The notes under the pieces: model-generated | What the model was told of the DNA's origin: nothing | What the model saw: only the letters and a program-made list of their open reading frames with translations | The model's database searches: none | In this document: positions 23,700 through 33,403 of the stretch, piece by piece | Layout of the letters: each line of letters opens with the position of its first letter | Numbering within the stretch: position 1 is the stretch's first letter | Assembly (NCBI GenBank): GCA_027859205.1 | Contig: JAQIBH010000083.1 | Span: forward strand, 1 to 54,950 | Source of the DNA: Bacteroidales bacterium | GTDB lineage: Bacteria > Bacteroidota > Bacteroidia > Bacteroidales > UBA12077 | Length of the DNA stretch: 54,950 bases | Direction: 5' to 3' | Program-made: the position numbers and the translations under genes

Positions 23700-25580
23700 A
23701 TGAATATAAAAAAACTTATAAAAGAAGCATCGGCAGAATGGAGCGATTTACTCAATGGCCCTGTTCCTGCATTTTTGGTAGGAAATGCAACTTGTGGAAG
23801 ATCAGCTGGAGCCGGTGATATAATTGAAAAACTGAAAACTGAAATTTCTTCTGGAGAACATAAATGCAGAGTACTCGAAGTTGGTTGTATTGGAATGTGT
23901 TTTCTCGAACCAATAGTTTCTGTATATCGACCAGGCTATCCGCTTATTGTTTATGGTAAAGTTGAGGAAAAAGATGTTGTAAAAATGATTGAGGCTTTTC
24001 TTAATAAAGGTGAAATAATTACCGAAAATATAATAGGAGTTGTTGGACCAAATGAGCAAATAAATTTACCGGATTTATTCAGTATTCCGATTATGAAACC
24101 GCAAAAAAGGCTTGTTCTTAATAATTGTGGTATAATCGATCCTACAAACTTAAATCATTATATAGCAAATAAAGGATATACTGGACTTCAGGAAGCACTA
24201 CAACGTTCATCTCAAGATGTAATTGAAAGACTGAAAGAATCCGGATTAAGAGGTCGGGGAGGAGCAGGATTTCCCACTTGGCGTAAATGGCAATTTTGTA
24301 AAGATCAAGATAATGATACAAAATATTTAATTTGTAATGCCGATGAAGGTGATCCTGGAGCATTTATGAATCGTTCTTTACTAGAGGGTGATCCACATTC
24401 CTTAATTGAAGGGATGGTCATTGCCGGATATGCTATTGGAGCATCAATGGGTTATATTTATTGCAGAGCGGAATATCCTTTGGCTCTTGAACGACTGAGA
24501 TTGGCTATTTCACAAGCAGAGGAAAAAAATCTTTTGGGAAATGATATAATGGGTTCAGGTATTAATTTTAAATTAAAGGTAAAAGAAGGTGCGGGTGCTT
24601 TTGTTTGTGGTGAAGAAACTGCGCTGATAGCTTCAATAGAAGGAGAAAGAGGCATGCCAAGACCGAGACCTCCTTTCCCGGCTATTTCAGGACTGTGGAA
24701 AAACCCTACTATCATAAATAATGTTGAATCACTGGTTTCAGTGGCAAGAATACTCCAAAACGAACCGGGATGGTTTTCGAAATATGGAACTAAAGAAAGT
24801 AAAGGAACAAAAACATTTGCTTTAGTTGGAAAAGTAAAGAATACCGGATTAATTGAAGTTCCAATGGGGACCACGCTTAGAGAAATAATTTATGATATTG
24901 GAGGTGGAGTTGATGATGGCAAGCAGCTTAAAGCTGTTCAAACCGGAGGTCCATCTGGAGGTTGTGTTCCTGCAAGTATGATTGATATTCCTGTTGATTA
25001 TGAGTCTCTTGCAGAGGCCGGTACTATTATGGGATCAGGTGGATTAGTTGTAATGGATGAGGATAATTGTATGGTGGATGTTGCCAAATTCTTTATTGAT
25101 TTTGCGCATAAAGAATCGTGTGGAGAGTGTGCTCCATGTAGATTAGGGACTAAACAAATGCTCGCGATATTAGAGGATATTGTTGCCGGTAAAGGCACAA
25201 TGGAAGATTTAGATTTGTTGGAGGATTTGGGTAAAGGAATTATGAAAGGTTCATTGTGCGGATTAGGTCAAACGGCCCCAAACCCGGTGTTAACTACACT
25301 CAGATACTTTGGGGATGAGTATATAGAACACATTCAAAATAAGAGATGTCCAGCAAAAGTGTGTAGAGATCTTAAGTATTACGAAATACTTGAAGATAAG
25401 TGTACAGGTTGTCATATCTGTTTCAAAGCTTGTCCTGTTGCCGCTATTAGTGGAAATCCTAAAGATTTGCACAAAATAGATCAGGAACTTTGTATAAAAT
25501 GTGGAATGTGTTTGGATAAATGTCCTGTAAAATTTAGTGCGATTGAAGTATATCCGGGAAATAAAGTAATGGAGGATTAA
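23700..25580 (+). CDS. NuoF/HydB-like flavin subunit with extra Fe-S domains, module 1
   Basis: 626 residues in four parts. An N-terminal thioredoxin-like [2Fe-2S] domain has Cys32, Cys63 and Cys67 plus a Cys near 58. The FMN/NADH domain has RGRGGAGFPTW near residue 183 and CNADEGDPGAF. An SLBB segment and the [4Fe-4S] helical domain follow, with Cys474, Cys477 and Cys480 (SCGECAPC) and the distal LCGLGQ. Last is a C-terminal two-[4Fe-4S] ferredoxin domain starting at Cys568 (CTGCHICFKACP, CIKCGMCLDKCP). This is the domain order of HydB in bifurcating hydrogenases, not of plain NuoF. It should exchange electrons between NAD(H), the FdhA subunit and perhaps ferredoxin. It is 4 bp from the next gene. 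Confidence 0.9.
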   Translation: MNIKKLIKEASAEWSDLLNGPVPAFLVGNATCGRSAGAGDIIEKLKTEISSGEHKCRVLEVGCIGMCFLEPIVSVYRPGYPLIVYGKVEEKDVVKMIEAFLNKGEIITENIIGVVGPNEQINLPDLFSIPIMKPQKRLVLNNCGIIDPTNLNHYIANKGYTGLQEALQRSSQDVIERLKESGLRGRGGAGFPTWRKWQFCKDQDNDTKYLICNADEGDPGAFMNRSLLEGDPHSLIEGMVIAGYAIGASMGYIYCRAEYPLALERLRLAISQAEEKNLLGNDIMGSGINFKLKVKEGAGAFVCGEETALIASIEGERGMPRPRPPFPAISGLWKNPTIINNVESLVSVARILQNEPGWFSKYGTKESKGTKTFALVGKVKNTGLIEVPMGTTLREIIYDIGGGVDDGKQLKAVQTGGPSGGCVPASMIDIPVDYESLAEAGTIMGSGGLVVMDEDNCMVDVAKFFIDFAHKESCGECAPCRLGTKQMLAILEDIVAGKGTMEDLDLLEDLGKGIMKGSLCGLGQTAPNPVLTTLRYFGDEYIEHIQNKRCPAKVCRDLKYYEILEDKCTGCHICFKACPVAAISGNPKDLHKIDQELCIKCGMCLDKCPVKFSAIEVYPGNKVMED

Positions 25581-25584
25581 ATTT

Positions 25585-28266
25585 ATGAATATGGTAAATG
25601 TTAATATAGACGGTAAAATATTTGCAGTTAATAAAGATCTAACCATCCTCGAAGCTGCTATTGAGAATAATATTTATATTCCAACCTTATGTCATCACCC
25701 GGATCTTATTCCATCTGGTAATTGCCGAATGTGTATGGTTGAGATTGAAGGACGAAGAGGGCAGATTATAGCATGTAAAACTCCTGTTGAAGAAGGGATG
25801 GTTGTTAGAACTGAAAGTCAGGATATATCATTAATTCGTCAAACAACACTTGAGCTTATTCATGTAAATCATACTCAGGATTGCACAAACTGCTTAAAAA
25901 ATAGTACTTGTCAGTTACAAGAAGTAACGGCATATGTTGGTGTAAACGAAGAGAGATTAAAAAGATTACGACGTACAAAGCAGAAAATAGAGAAAGATGA
26001 ATCAAATCCTTTTTTTACTCTGGATCACGATAAATGTATAATGTGTGGAATATGTGTTAGAACATGTGATGAGGTACAAGGTGTAAACGCTCTTGATTAT
26101 GGATACAGAGGATTTGATACGATTATAAGTACATTCGGTAACAGACCTATCAAAGAATCTGAATGTGAGTCTTGTGGCGAATGTGTTGTAAGATGTCCTG
26201 TTGGCGCACTATCATTCAAAGAAACACGAAAACCAACAACAGAGGTTAAAACAGTATGTACTTATTGTGGAGTAGGTTGTAATATGTACCTTGGTGTTCG
26301 AGGCAATGAAATTGTAAGTGCTCGTGGAGACAGAGATAGCATTGTAAATAAAGGAAGACTTTGTGTTAAAGGTCGATTTGGTTACAGCTTTGTAAATCAT
26401 CCTGATAGATTATCAAAGCCGTTGATAAAGAAAAATGGTGCATTTGTAGAAGCAAGTTGGGATGAAGCATTGGATCTTGTTGCAAATAAGTTTAAGAATG
26501 CAAAAGGGAATAAATTTGCAGGATTAAGTTCAGCAAAGATTCCGAACGAAGATAATTATGTTATCCAAAAGTTTGCAAGGGCTGCAATGGGGACAAATAA
26601 TATTGATCATTGTGCCAGACTTTGCCACGCACCAACTGTATCAGGTTTGGCTCAGAGCTTTGGAAGCGGAGCAATGACAAATTCAATTGACGAATTTAAA
26701 AATGTATCAACCTTATTTTCCATAGGTTCAAATACAACCGCTGCGCATCCAATAATTGGATTACATATTAAGGAAGCAAAAAGAAAAGGTGCAAAGATCA
26801 TTGTAGCTAATCCAAAGGAAATTGATTTATGTCGATTTGCTGATGTTCATCTTCAACAAAAACCAGGAACAGATGTGGTTTTGTTAATGGGTATGATGAA
26901 AGTTATTGTTGATGAGAAACTTGAAGATACTGAATTTATAAAATCAAGATGCGAAGATTACGATCACTTTGTAGAGTCATTAAATGATTTTGATCTTGAA
27001 ACAACGGAAAAGATAACCGGAGTTCCTAAAGAAAAAATACAAGAAGCTGCAAGAATATATGCCACAAATAAACCATCATCATTGGTTTATGCCATGGGCA
27101 TTACGCAACATTCGCATGGAACCGACAATGTTTTAGCAGTTAGTAATATTGCAATGCTTACTGGAAATATTGGCAAAGAAAATGCAGGAGTAAATCCTTT
27201 AAGAGGGCAAAATAATGTACAAGGAGCCTGCGATTTGGGGGCACTTCCAAATGTATATCCTGGTTATCAAAAGGTAACAATTCCTGAAGTACAAGAAAAA
27301 TTTGAAAAGCATTGGGGCGTTAAACTGGATCCAAATAATGGTATCACACATACTGAGATTTTTGATCAAATTGAAAAGGGTCAGATAAAAGCTTTGTATC
27401 AGGTTGGTGAAAACCCAATACTAAGTGAAGCAGATGCTAACCATGTTAAAAGGGCACTAAAAAATCTTGATTTCTTTGTTGTTCAGGATATTTTTATGAC
27501 CGAAACAGCTAAGTACGCTGATGTAATTCTTCCCGCAACATCTTTTGCAGAAAAAAACGGAACATTTACAAATACCGAGCGTCGAGTTCAGCGAGTTCGG
27601 AAAGCTATAGATGCTCCAGGAGATGCAAAAGATGATTGGTGGATAGCTTGTGAAATTGCTAAGCGACTAGGAGTCAAGGGATTTGATTTTTCATCTACTG
27701 AAGATATTATGGATGAAATTAATAAGGTATCACCAATTTATGGTGGAATAAAATTTGATCGAATAGAAGAAGAAGGAATACAGTGGCCATGTCCTGATGA
27801 GAATCATCCAGGTACAAAAATTCTTCATACTGAGAAATTTTCTAAAGAGAATGGATTAGGTAAATTTTTCCCACTTGCTTATAAAGTATCAATTGAATTA
27901 CCTGATAGCGAATATCCTTTACTATTAACAACCGATAGAAGTTTATATCATTACCATACTTCAACCATGACACGAAGAGTTAAAGGACTTGAAATACTTG
28001 ATGGTGAAGAGTTTCTTAAAGTTAATTCAGAAGATGCTCAAAAAATGAATATTAAAAATGGTGAATATGTTACTGTAAGATCCAGAAGGGGAGATGTTAA
28101 AGTGAAAGTACAAATTACTCATATTGTTCCAAAGGGTGTTGCTTCCCTTACATTTCATTTTCACGAAACACCAACAAATGAACTAACAATTTGTGCTTTA
28201 GATCCGGTGGCTAAGATTCCGGAAACTAAAGTATGTGCCATAAAAGTTGAAAAAATGGATTCTTAA
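25585..28266 (+). CDS. fdhA: Formate dehydrogenase catalytic subunit with NuoG-like N-terminus, module 1
   Basis: 893 residues. An N-terminal plant-type [2Fe-2S] domain (LCHHPDLIPSGNCRMC) is followed by the His-Cys3 [4Fe-4S] site His96, Cys100, Cys103 and Cys109. A two-[4Fe-4S] domain follows (CIMCGICVRTCDE, CESCGECVVRCP), then the Mo/W-bisPGD body opening with CTYCGVGC and GRLCVKGRFG. The active site is Cys347-His348 (CARLCHAPT), with Cys in place of selenocysteine. The C-terminal molydopterin-binding barrel ends near AIKVEK. It oxidises formate to CO2, or runs in reverse, in the cytoplasm. There is no twin-arginine signal. An alternative start is at 25591. The next gene starts 17 bp downstream. 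Confidence 0.88.
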   Translation: MNMVNVNIDGKIFAVNKDLTILEAAIENNIYIPTLCHHPDLIPSGNCRMCMVEIEGRRGQIIACKTPVEEGMVVRTESQDISLIRQTTLELIHVNHTQDCTNCLKNSTCQLQEVTAYVGVNEERLKRLRRTKQKIEKDESNPFFTLDHDKCIMCGICVRTCDEVQGVNALDYGYRGFDTIISTFGNRPIKESECESCGECVVRCPVGALSFKETRKPTTEVKTVCTYCGVGCNMYLGVRGNEIVSARGDRDSIVNKGRLCVKGRFGYSFVNHPDRLSKPLIKKNGAFVEASWDEALDLVANKFKNAKGNKFAGLSSAKIPNEDNYVIQKFARAAMGTNNIDHCARLCHAPTVSGLAQSFGSGAMTNSIDEFKNVSTLFSIGSNTTAAHPIIGLHIKEAKRKGAKIIVANPKEIDLCRFADVHLQQKPGTDVVLLMGMMKVIVDEKLEDTEFIKSRCEDYDHFVESLNDFDLETTEKITGVPKEKIQEAARIYATNKPSSLVYAMGITQHSHGTDNVLAVSNIAMLTGNIGKENAGVNPLRGQNNVQGACDLGALPNVYPGYQKVTIPEVQEKFEKHWGVKLDPNNGITHTEIFDQIEKGQIKALYQVGENPILSEADANHVKRALKNLDFFVVQDIFMTETAKYADVILPATSFAEKNGTFTNTERRVQRVRKAIDAPGDAKDDWWIACEIAKRLGVKGFDFSSTEDIMDEINKVSPIYGGIKFDRIEEEGIQWPCPDENHPGTKILHTEKFSKENGLGKFFPLAYKVSIELPDSEYPLLLTTDRSLYHYHTSTMTRRVKGLEILDGEEFLKVNSEDAQKMNIKNGEYVTVRSRRGDVKVKVQITHIVPKGVASLTFHFHETPTNELTICALDPVAKIPETKVCAIKVEKMDS

Positions 28267-28283
28267 AATTCACGATAAAATTT

Positions 28284-28733
28284 ATGGAACGATCAGAAAT
28301 ATTGAAGCAATTTGGGAATGATGATGAAAACTTAATTAACATTCTACATGCTTTACAAAATAATAATTCTCAAAATTATCTCGAAAAGGATGACTTAAAA
28401 GCTGCTGCAAATCATTTAAATATAACATATAGTCATATTTATGGAGTAGTTACTTATTATACAATGTTTAGCTTAAAACCAAGAGGCAAAAATATTATTC
28501 GTATTTGCAATTCGCCTGTTTGTGACATGGAAAAATCATCCGATATCATTACGAAAATAAAAAAAATACTTTCAATTGGAGTTGGTGAAATAAGCAAGGA
28601 TAAACGTTTTAGCTTAGAATTATCGGAGTGTCTTGGTCAATGCGATATTGCACCCGGAATGATGATAAACGAAGATGTATACGGGAATTTACATAATGCT
28701 GATTTAGCATCAATATTTGAAAAATATAAATAA
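28284..28733 (+). CDS. NuoE-like [2Fe-2S] subunit, formate dehydrogenase module 2
   Basis: 149 residues with the same plan as the module 1 subunit: a helical N-terminus (HIYGVVTYYTMFSLKPRG) and a thioredoxin-like [2Fe-2S] domain with Cys75 and Cys80 (CNSPVC), Cys116 and Cys120 (CLGQC). Sequence identity to the module 1 copy is low by eye, so the duplication is old or the second set was acquired separately. It lies 17 bp after fdhA of module 1 and 9 bp before its flavin partner. Confidence 0.86.
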   Translation: MERSEILKQFGNDDENLINILHALQNNNSQNYLEKDDLKAAANHLNITYSHIYGVVTYYTMFSLKPRGKNIIRICNSPVCDMEKSSDIITKIKKILSIGVGEISKDKRFSLELSECLGQCDIAPGMMINEDVYGNLHNADLASIFEKYK

Positions 28734-28742
28734 TCAATTATT

Positions 28743-29984
28743 GTGGTAAAAGAAAAAAGAATATGTCTTAAAAATTTAGGAAAGATAAATCCTGAAAGCA
28801 TTGATGATTATATTGAAGCCGGTGGATACAAGGTGCTTGAGAGTGCTGTTAGCCGTCATCATTTTGAAATTATTGATGAAATGCTAAATTCCTCACTTAG
28901 AGGTCGTGGAGGAGCAGGATTCTCAGCAGGTTTGAAAGAGAAATTCACGAGTGAATCATGTCTTAGGTGCGAACAGAAATATTTAATTTGTAATGCCGAT
29001 GAAGGTGAGCCGGGAACTTTCAAAGATCGGATAATAATGGAAAATGACCCTCATTTATTATTGGAGGGAATGCTCATTGCTGCTTATGGTATTGGAGCTT
29101 CGAAAGCTTATATTTATATCAGAGGCGAATATTACAAATCAATTGAAATGGTTAAAAAAGCAATTGATTCGGCTCGAAAAAGGGGATTTATTGGCAAGAA
29201 TATTTTTGGTTCTGTTTTTTCTGTTGATGTTGAAATTAGGTTAGGAGCAGGTTCATATCTTTGTGGTGAGGAACTTACATTGCTTGAATCCTTGGAAGGA
29301 AAAAGAGGATATCCTAGAATTAAGCCACCTTTCCCCGCCGAAAAAGGCCTATTTGGTTTCCCAACTCTTATAAATAACGTTGAAACACTAGCCACAATAC
29401 CGACTATTGTTGGTAAGGGTTCAGAATGGTATCTTAAACTGGGAACGGCGGAATCGCCAGGAACAAAAATTTTCACAATTAGTGGAGATGTTGCAAAACC
29501 AGGATTTTTTGAAGTTGAATTAGGGACAACATTACGCGAACTTATTTTTGACTTAGCAGGAGGGATGAAAGATGATAAAAAACTAAAAGCGATACTCTTG
29601 GGTGGAGCTGCTGGTACATTTGTTGATGAAACTGTATTGGATACACCTACCGGTTTCGATTCTTTAAAAGAAAAAGGAGCAACGCTTGGTTCGGGTGCTA
29701 TTATGGTTTTAGGTGAAGATAAATCAGTTCTCAATGTTACACAATCAATTCTTGAGTTCTTTAAACACGAATCATGTGGAAAATGTGTTCCATGCAGAGT
29801 TGGTACAGATCGTGTAGCTAGAATGATTAAAGAAATTAATAATGGTATTTATCAAGGTGAATCAGGACTTGATGATATGATTTATGAGGCGGAATATATG
29901 GCAAAAACTTCTCTTTGCCCTTTGGGACAATCTCTAATAATGCCTTTGCGAAGTCTTAAAAGATATTTCAACGATCAGTTTTAA
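28743..29984 (+). CDS. NuoF-like flavin subunit, minimal form, module 2
   Basis: 413 residues with a GTG start. It has the FMN/NADH domain (RGRGGAGFSAGLK, CNADEGEPGTF), an SLBB segment (GTTLRELIFDLAGG) and the [4Fe-4S] domain with SCGKCVPCRVGTDR and a distal LCPLGQS. It lacks both the N-terminal thioredoxin-like domain and the C-terminal ferredoxin domain of the module 1 protein, so it is NuoF-like in size. It probably connects module 2 to NAD only. The following fdhA begins 11 bp later. Confidence 0.9.
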   Translation: MVKEKRICLKNLGKINPESIDDYIEAGGYKVLESAVSRHHFEIIDEMLNSSLRGRGGAGFSAGLKEKFTSESCLRCEQKYLICNADEGEPGTFKDRIIMENDPHLLLEGMLIAAYGIGASKAYIYIRGEYYKSIEMVKKAIDSARKRGFIGKNIFGSVFSVDVEIRLGAGSYLCGEELTLLESLEGKRGYPRIKPPFPAEKGLFGFPTLINNVETLATIPTIVGKGSEWYLKLGTAESPGTKIFTISGDVAKPGFFEVELGTTLRELIFDLAGGMKDDKKLKAILLGGAAGTFVDETVLDTPTGFDSLKEKGATLGSGAIMVLGEDKSVLNVTQSILEFFKHESCGKCVPCRVGTDRVARMIKEINNGIYQGESGLDDMIYEAEYMAKTSLCPLGQSLIMPLRSLKRYFNDQF

Positions 29985-29995
29985 AAATAAAGTTC

Positions 29996-32719
29996 ATGTC
30001 AAAAAATATTAATATAAGTATCGATGGAAAACAAATTACTACTCTTGAGGGAGCAAATCTTCTTCAGGTTGCAAAGGATAATGGAATAAAAATTCCAAGT
30101 TTATGCTATCATAAAAAACTTACTCCAACTGGAGCTTGCCGTTTATGTGTTACAAAAATAAAAGGACAAAAAGGATTAGTAATGTCATGTACGGTTAGTG
30201 TAACGGATGGCATGGAAGTAACAGCTTTCGATAGTGAAATAGAAGAAACCCGAAAACATACGCTCGATTATTTATTGGCTGAGCATAATGAAAGTAATGA
30301 TGGTACATACAGAGATGAATTCAGAGATTTAGTAATTAAATATGGTTTGGATAAACCCGAAAATCGAAAATTTCCAAATATTAGTAAAGCTTTAAATTAT
30401 AAAACAGATGACAGTTCACCAGTTTTAACTTACGATGCATCAAAGTGTATAAAATGTTTTCGATGTATAAAGGGATGTGATGAGGTGCAAGGTAAAAATG
30501 TACTTTCATTTTCGGAACGTGGCATCACATCGCATATAATTGCTGGATTTGATAAATGGAACGAATCAGAATGTGATGGTTGTGGCGAGTGTGTCCAATT
30601 ATGCCCAACAGGAGCATTGGTTGAGAAACCACATCGTATAGAAATTAATATTGATAAGATTGAGAAAAATGTATTTACAACTTGTCCATATTGTGGCGTT
30701 GGTTGTCAATTAAATTTATCAATTCAAGATGGGAAAATAGTTCGATCCGAAGGTGTTGAAGGAATATTGCCAAACGACGGAAAGCTATGTGTTAAAGGCC
30801 GTTTTGGTGTAGATTTCGTTCATAGTTCTAAGCGATTAACAAAACCTTTAATTAAGAAAAATGGAGAATTTGTGGAAGCCGAATGGGATGAAGCACTGAA
30901 TTTAATTGCCGAAAAATTTATTGAGATTAAAGAAAAATATGGTAATGATGCATTAGCAGGTTACGCTTCGGCAAAATGTACCAACGAAGATAATTACTTA
31001 TTTCAAAAATTTATTCGTGTAGTATTTGGTACGAATAATATTGATTATTGTACTCGCTTGTGTCATGCTTCTACAGTTACAGCTATGTTAAAGTCTATTG
31101 GCGATGGTGCCGGAACTAATTCAATTGAGGATTTTGCTACCACAGATTGCTTATTTGTTACAGGGAATAATATAATAGAAACACATCCTGTAACGGCAAC
31201 TTATGTAAAACAAGGAAAAGCAAATGGAAATAAAATAATTATCTGTGATCCGAAATGGACCCCTTTGGTTAAGAATGCTGATATATGGTTACAAGCTAGA
31301 TTAGGAACAGATGTTGCCTTATTAAATGGAATGATTCATGTAATTATCAAAGATGACTTAATTGATCTAGATTTTATTAAAAATCGTGTTGATCGCGGCA
31401 TGGAGGCATTTGAGGAACTTAAAAAACTAGTTGAAAAATATACACCGAAGAAAACAGAAGAAATAACCTCTGTACCTAAAGAGAAAATAATAACTGCAGC
31501 AAGAATGTATGCTAATGCTCAAACTGCAATGATTGCTACAGGAATGGGAATGAGTCAGCAAGTCACAGGAACCAACAATGTATTTTCATTAATTAATATG
31601 ATGATGATAACTGGTCAGATTGGTAAGGAACGTGCTGGTATTGATCCGCCACGTGGGCAAAATAATGTTCAAGGTGCAACCGATGTTGGATGTTCGCCAA
31701 TAGTTTATCCCGGATATATTCCAATCACAAATGATGAGAATAGAAAGCGTGTTTCTAAAATATGGAATGTTGATTATGAGGCGCTTTCCGGTAAACCAGG
31801 ATTAACAACTGTTGAAATAATGAATGCCGCTTATGATGATAAAGTAAAAGGTTTATTCATAATGGGCGAAAATCCTATGGTTACCGATCCCGATTTGAAT
31901 CATACCGAAAAAGCATTAAAGAAAATGGATTTTGTAGTTGTTCAAGATATTTTTCATACTGAAACAACTCCTTATGCAGATGTAATTCTACCTGCTGCTT
32001 CTTTTGCCGAAAAAGATGGCACATTTGTAAATAGCGATCGCAGAGTTCTTCGTGTTCGTAAAGCAGTTGAATCTCCAGGTGAGGCACGTGAAGACAGGAA
32101 AATCATTTTAAGTATTGCAGAACGAATGGGTGTTAATATTGGAAATTACAGCAGTGCTTCAGAAATATACGATGAAATAGCACAAGCTACGCCAATGATG
32201 GGAGGTATTTCATATGACAGAATTGAGCACCAGGGAATTCAATGGCCGTGCCCGACTATAGATCATCCGGGTACAAGTACTTTGTTTATAGATAAATTTA
32301 ATACTCCAAATGGAAAGGGTATTTTAAATCCTGTGGAGTATGTTGCTCAAAAGGAAAGAACGTCAAAAGAATATCCATTTATTTTAAATTCAGGCAGGAT
32401 ATTATACCATTATCATTCAGCAACAATGTCGCGGAAAAATAAAGCTTTAACCGATTTTGCGAATGAATCTTATTTATTAATGAATCCTGGTGATGTTATA
32501 AAATTTGGATTTAAAGATGGTGTAAGGGTAAAAGTAAAATCCAAACAAGGAGAATTGGAAACTACGCTAAAAGCGAGTGATCAAGTTGCCGAAGGAGAAT
32601 TATTTATGCCTTGGCATTTTTCTGAATCACCTGTAAATAGATTAACTCGAAGCGATTTAGATCCTTTTTCAAAAATAGCTGCATTTAAACTTACCGCTTG
32701 TAAGGTTGAAATGGTATAA
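29996..32719 (+). CDS. fdhA: Formate dehydrogenase catalytic subunit, module 2, lacking the His-Cys3 cluster
   Basis: 907 residues. N-terminal [2Fe-2S] domain (LCYHKKLTPTGACRLC). Where module 1 has the His-Cys3 [4Fe-4S] site, residues about 95-135 here are a charged segment without cysteine (HNESNDGTYRDEFRDLVIKYG). The two-[4Fe-4S] domain (CIKCFRCIKGCDE, CDGCGECVQLCP) and the catalytic body (CPYCGVGC, KLCVKGRFG) are intact, and the active site is Cys356-His357 (CTRLCHAST). The catalytic half is closely similar to module 1 by eye. The loss of one cluster must change the electron path. Formate specificity is inferred from the Cys-His pair and from neighbours. Confidence 0.85.
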   Translation: MSKNINISIDGKQITTLEGANLLQVAKDNGIKIPSLCYHKKLTPTGACRLCVTKIKGQKGLVMSCTVSVTDGMEVTAFDSEIEETRKHTLDYLLAEHNESNDGTYRDEFRDLVIKYGLDKPENRKFPNISKALNYKTDDSSPVLTYDASKCIKCFRCIKGCDEVQGKNVLSFSERGITSHIIAGFDKWNESECDGCGECVQLCPTGALVEKPHRIEINIDKIEKNVFTTCPYCGVGCQLNLSIQDGKIVRSEGVEGILPNDGKLCVKGRFGVDFVHSSKRLTKPLIKKNGEFVEAEWDEALNLIAEKFIEIKEKYGNDALAGYASAKCTNEDNYLFQKFIRVVFGTNNIDYCTRLCHASTVTAMLKSIGDGAGTNSIEDFATTDCLFVTGNNIIETHPVTATYVKQGKANGNKIIICDPKWTPLVKNADIWLQARLGTDVALLNGMIHVIIKDDLIDLDFIKNRVDRGMEAFEELKKLVEKYTPKKTEEITSVPKEKIITAARMYANAQTAMIATGMGMSQQVTGTNNVFSLINMMMITGQIGKERAGIDPPRGQNNVQGATDVGCSPIVYPGYIPITNDENRKRVSKIWNVDYEALSGKPGLTTVEIMNAAYDDKVKGLFIMGENPMVTDPDLNHTEKALKKMDFVVVQDIFHTETTPYADVILPAASFAEKDGTFVNSDRRVLRVRKAVESPGEAREDRKIILSIAERMGVNIGNYSSASEIYDEIAQATPMMGGISYDRIEHQGIQWPCPTIDHPGTSTLFIDKFNTPNGKGILNPVEYVAQKERTSKEYPFILNSGRILYHYHSATMSRKNKALTDFANESYLLMNPGDVIKFGFKDGVRVKVKSKQGELETTLKASDQVAEGELFMPWHFSESPVNRLTRSDLDPFSKIAAFKLTACKVEMV

Positions 32720-32735
32720 GATTTAGAGATAATGA

Positions 32736-32800
32736 GATTCCCGTTTTCACGGGAATGACATCTTTATATATTATTGTCATTCCGGGCTTGTTCCGGAATC
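32736..32800. repeat. REP-like pair of facing palindromes
   Basis: GATTCCCGTTTTCACGGG plus AATGACA (32736-32760) and TGTCATTCCGGGCTTGTTCC plus GGAATC (32775-32800). Each is a hairpin, and the two are inverted to each other. It may end the formate dehydrogenase transcript. Confidence 0.7.
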
Positions 32801-32886
32801 TTTTTATAATTATTTTTTAATTTTTCAATTAAATTGTAACATCTTTTAATTTGCAGTAACTAAATAAGTGAATAAATAATTTCGGA

Positions 32887-33399
32887 ATGAGTAAGAAAGA
32901 TGAAAAATTCAGAAAAATAATCAGTGAAAACGAGCAAAAGATTTCGAGTATTTGTCGCTATTATTCTTCCAATGATGAGGATCATAAAGATATGTATCAA
33001 GAAGTTCTTATAAATGTTTGGAAAAGCATTGATTCTTTTCGTGGAGACTCTCAGTTAAGTACTTGGATTTATAGAGTTGCTGTTAATACTGCTATGGGAT
33101 TTGCAAACAAAGAAATTCGCAGACAAAAAATATTTCTTGGCGATAAAGACAATCGCTTACAAAATTTTATAGATGTCGATGAAGGCTCTGTTAAAGAAAA
33201 GGAAAAACTATTTCAAATTCTTGAAAATCAGATTAATCAATTATCTGTTATTGATAAAATAATAATAACGCTGGTATTGGAATCGGTTAATCATAAAGAA
33301 ATAGCCTCTGTAATAGGTATTACTGAACCTAATGTAAGGGTTAAAATTCATCGCATTAAGAATGAATTAAAAGAGGTTTTAGAATCATTTAATATTTAA
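32887..33399 (+). CDS. ECF-family RNA polymerase sigma factor
   Basis: 170 residues. Region 2 is seen in HKDMYQEVLINVWKSIDSF and LSTWIYRVAVNTA. Region 4 helix-turn-helix is HKEIASVIGITEPNVRVKIHRIKNEL. There is no sigma region 3, as expected for ECF factors. It directs polymerase to a dedicated promoter set. The gene immediately downstream (4-bp gap) encodes a membrane protein that may hold it inactive. Confidence 0.9.
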   Translation: MSKKDEKFRKIISENEQKISSICRYYSSNDEDHKDMYQEVLINVWKSIDSFRGDSQLSTWIYRVAVNTAMGFANKEIRRQKIFLGDKDNRLQNFIDVDEGSVKEKEKLFQILENQINQLSVIDKIIITLVLESVNHKEIASVIGITEPNVRVKIHRIKNELKEVLESFNI

Positions 33400-33403
33400 A
33401 GTT

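Noticed and set aside
26611-31066. Possible selenocysteine formate dehydrogenases
   Set aside because: Both active sites are encoded by ordinary Cys codons (TGC in module 1, TGT in module 2), and no in-frame TGA is present.
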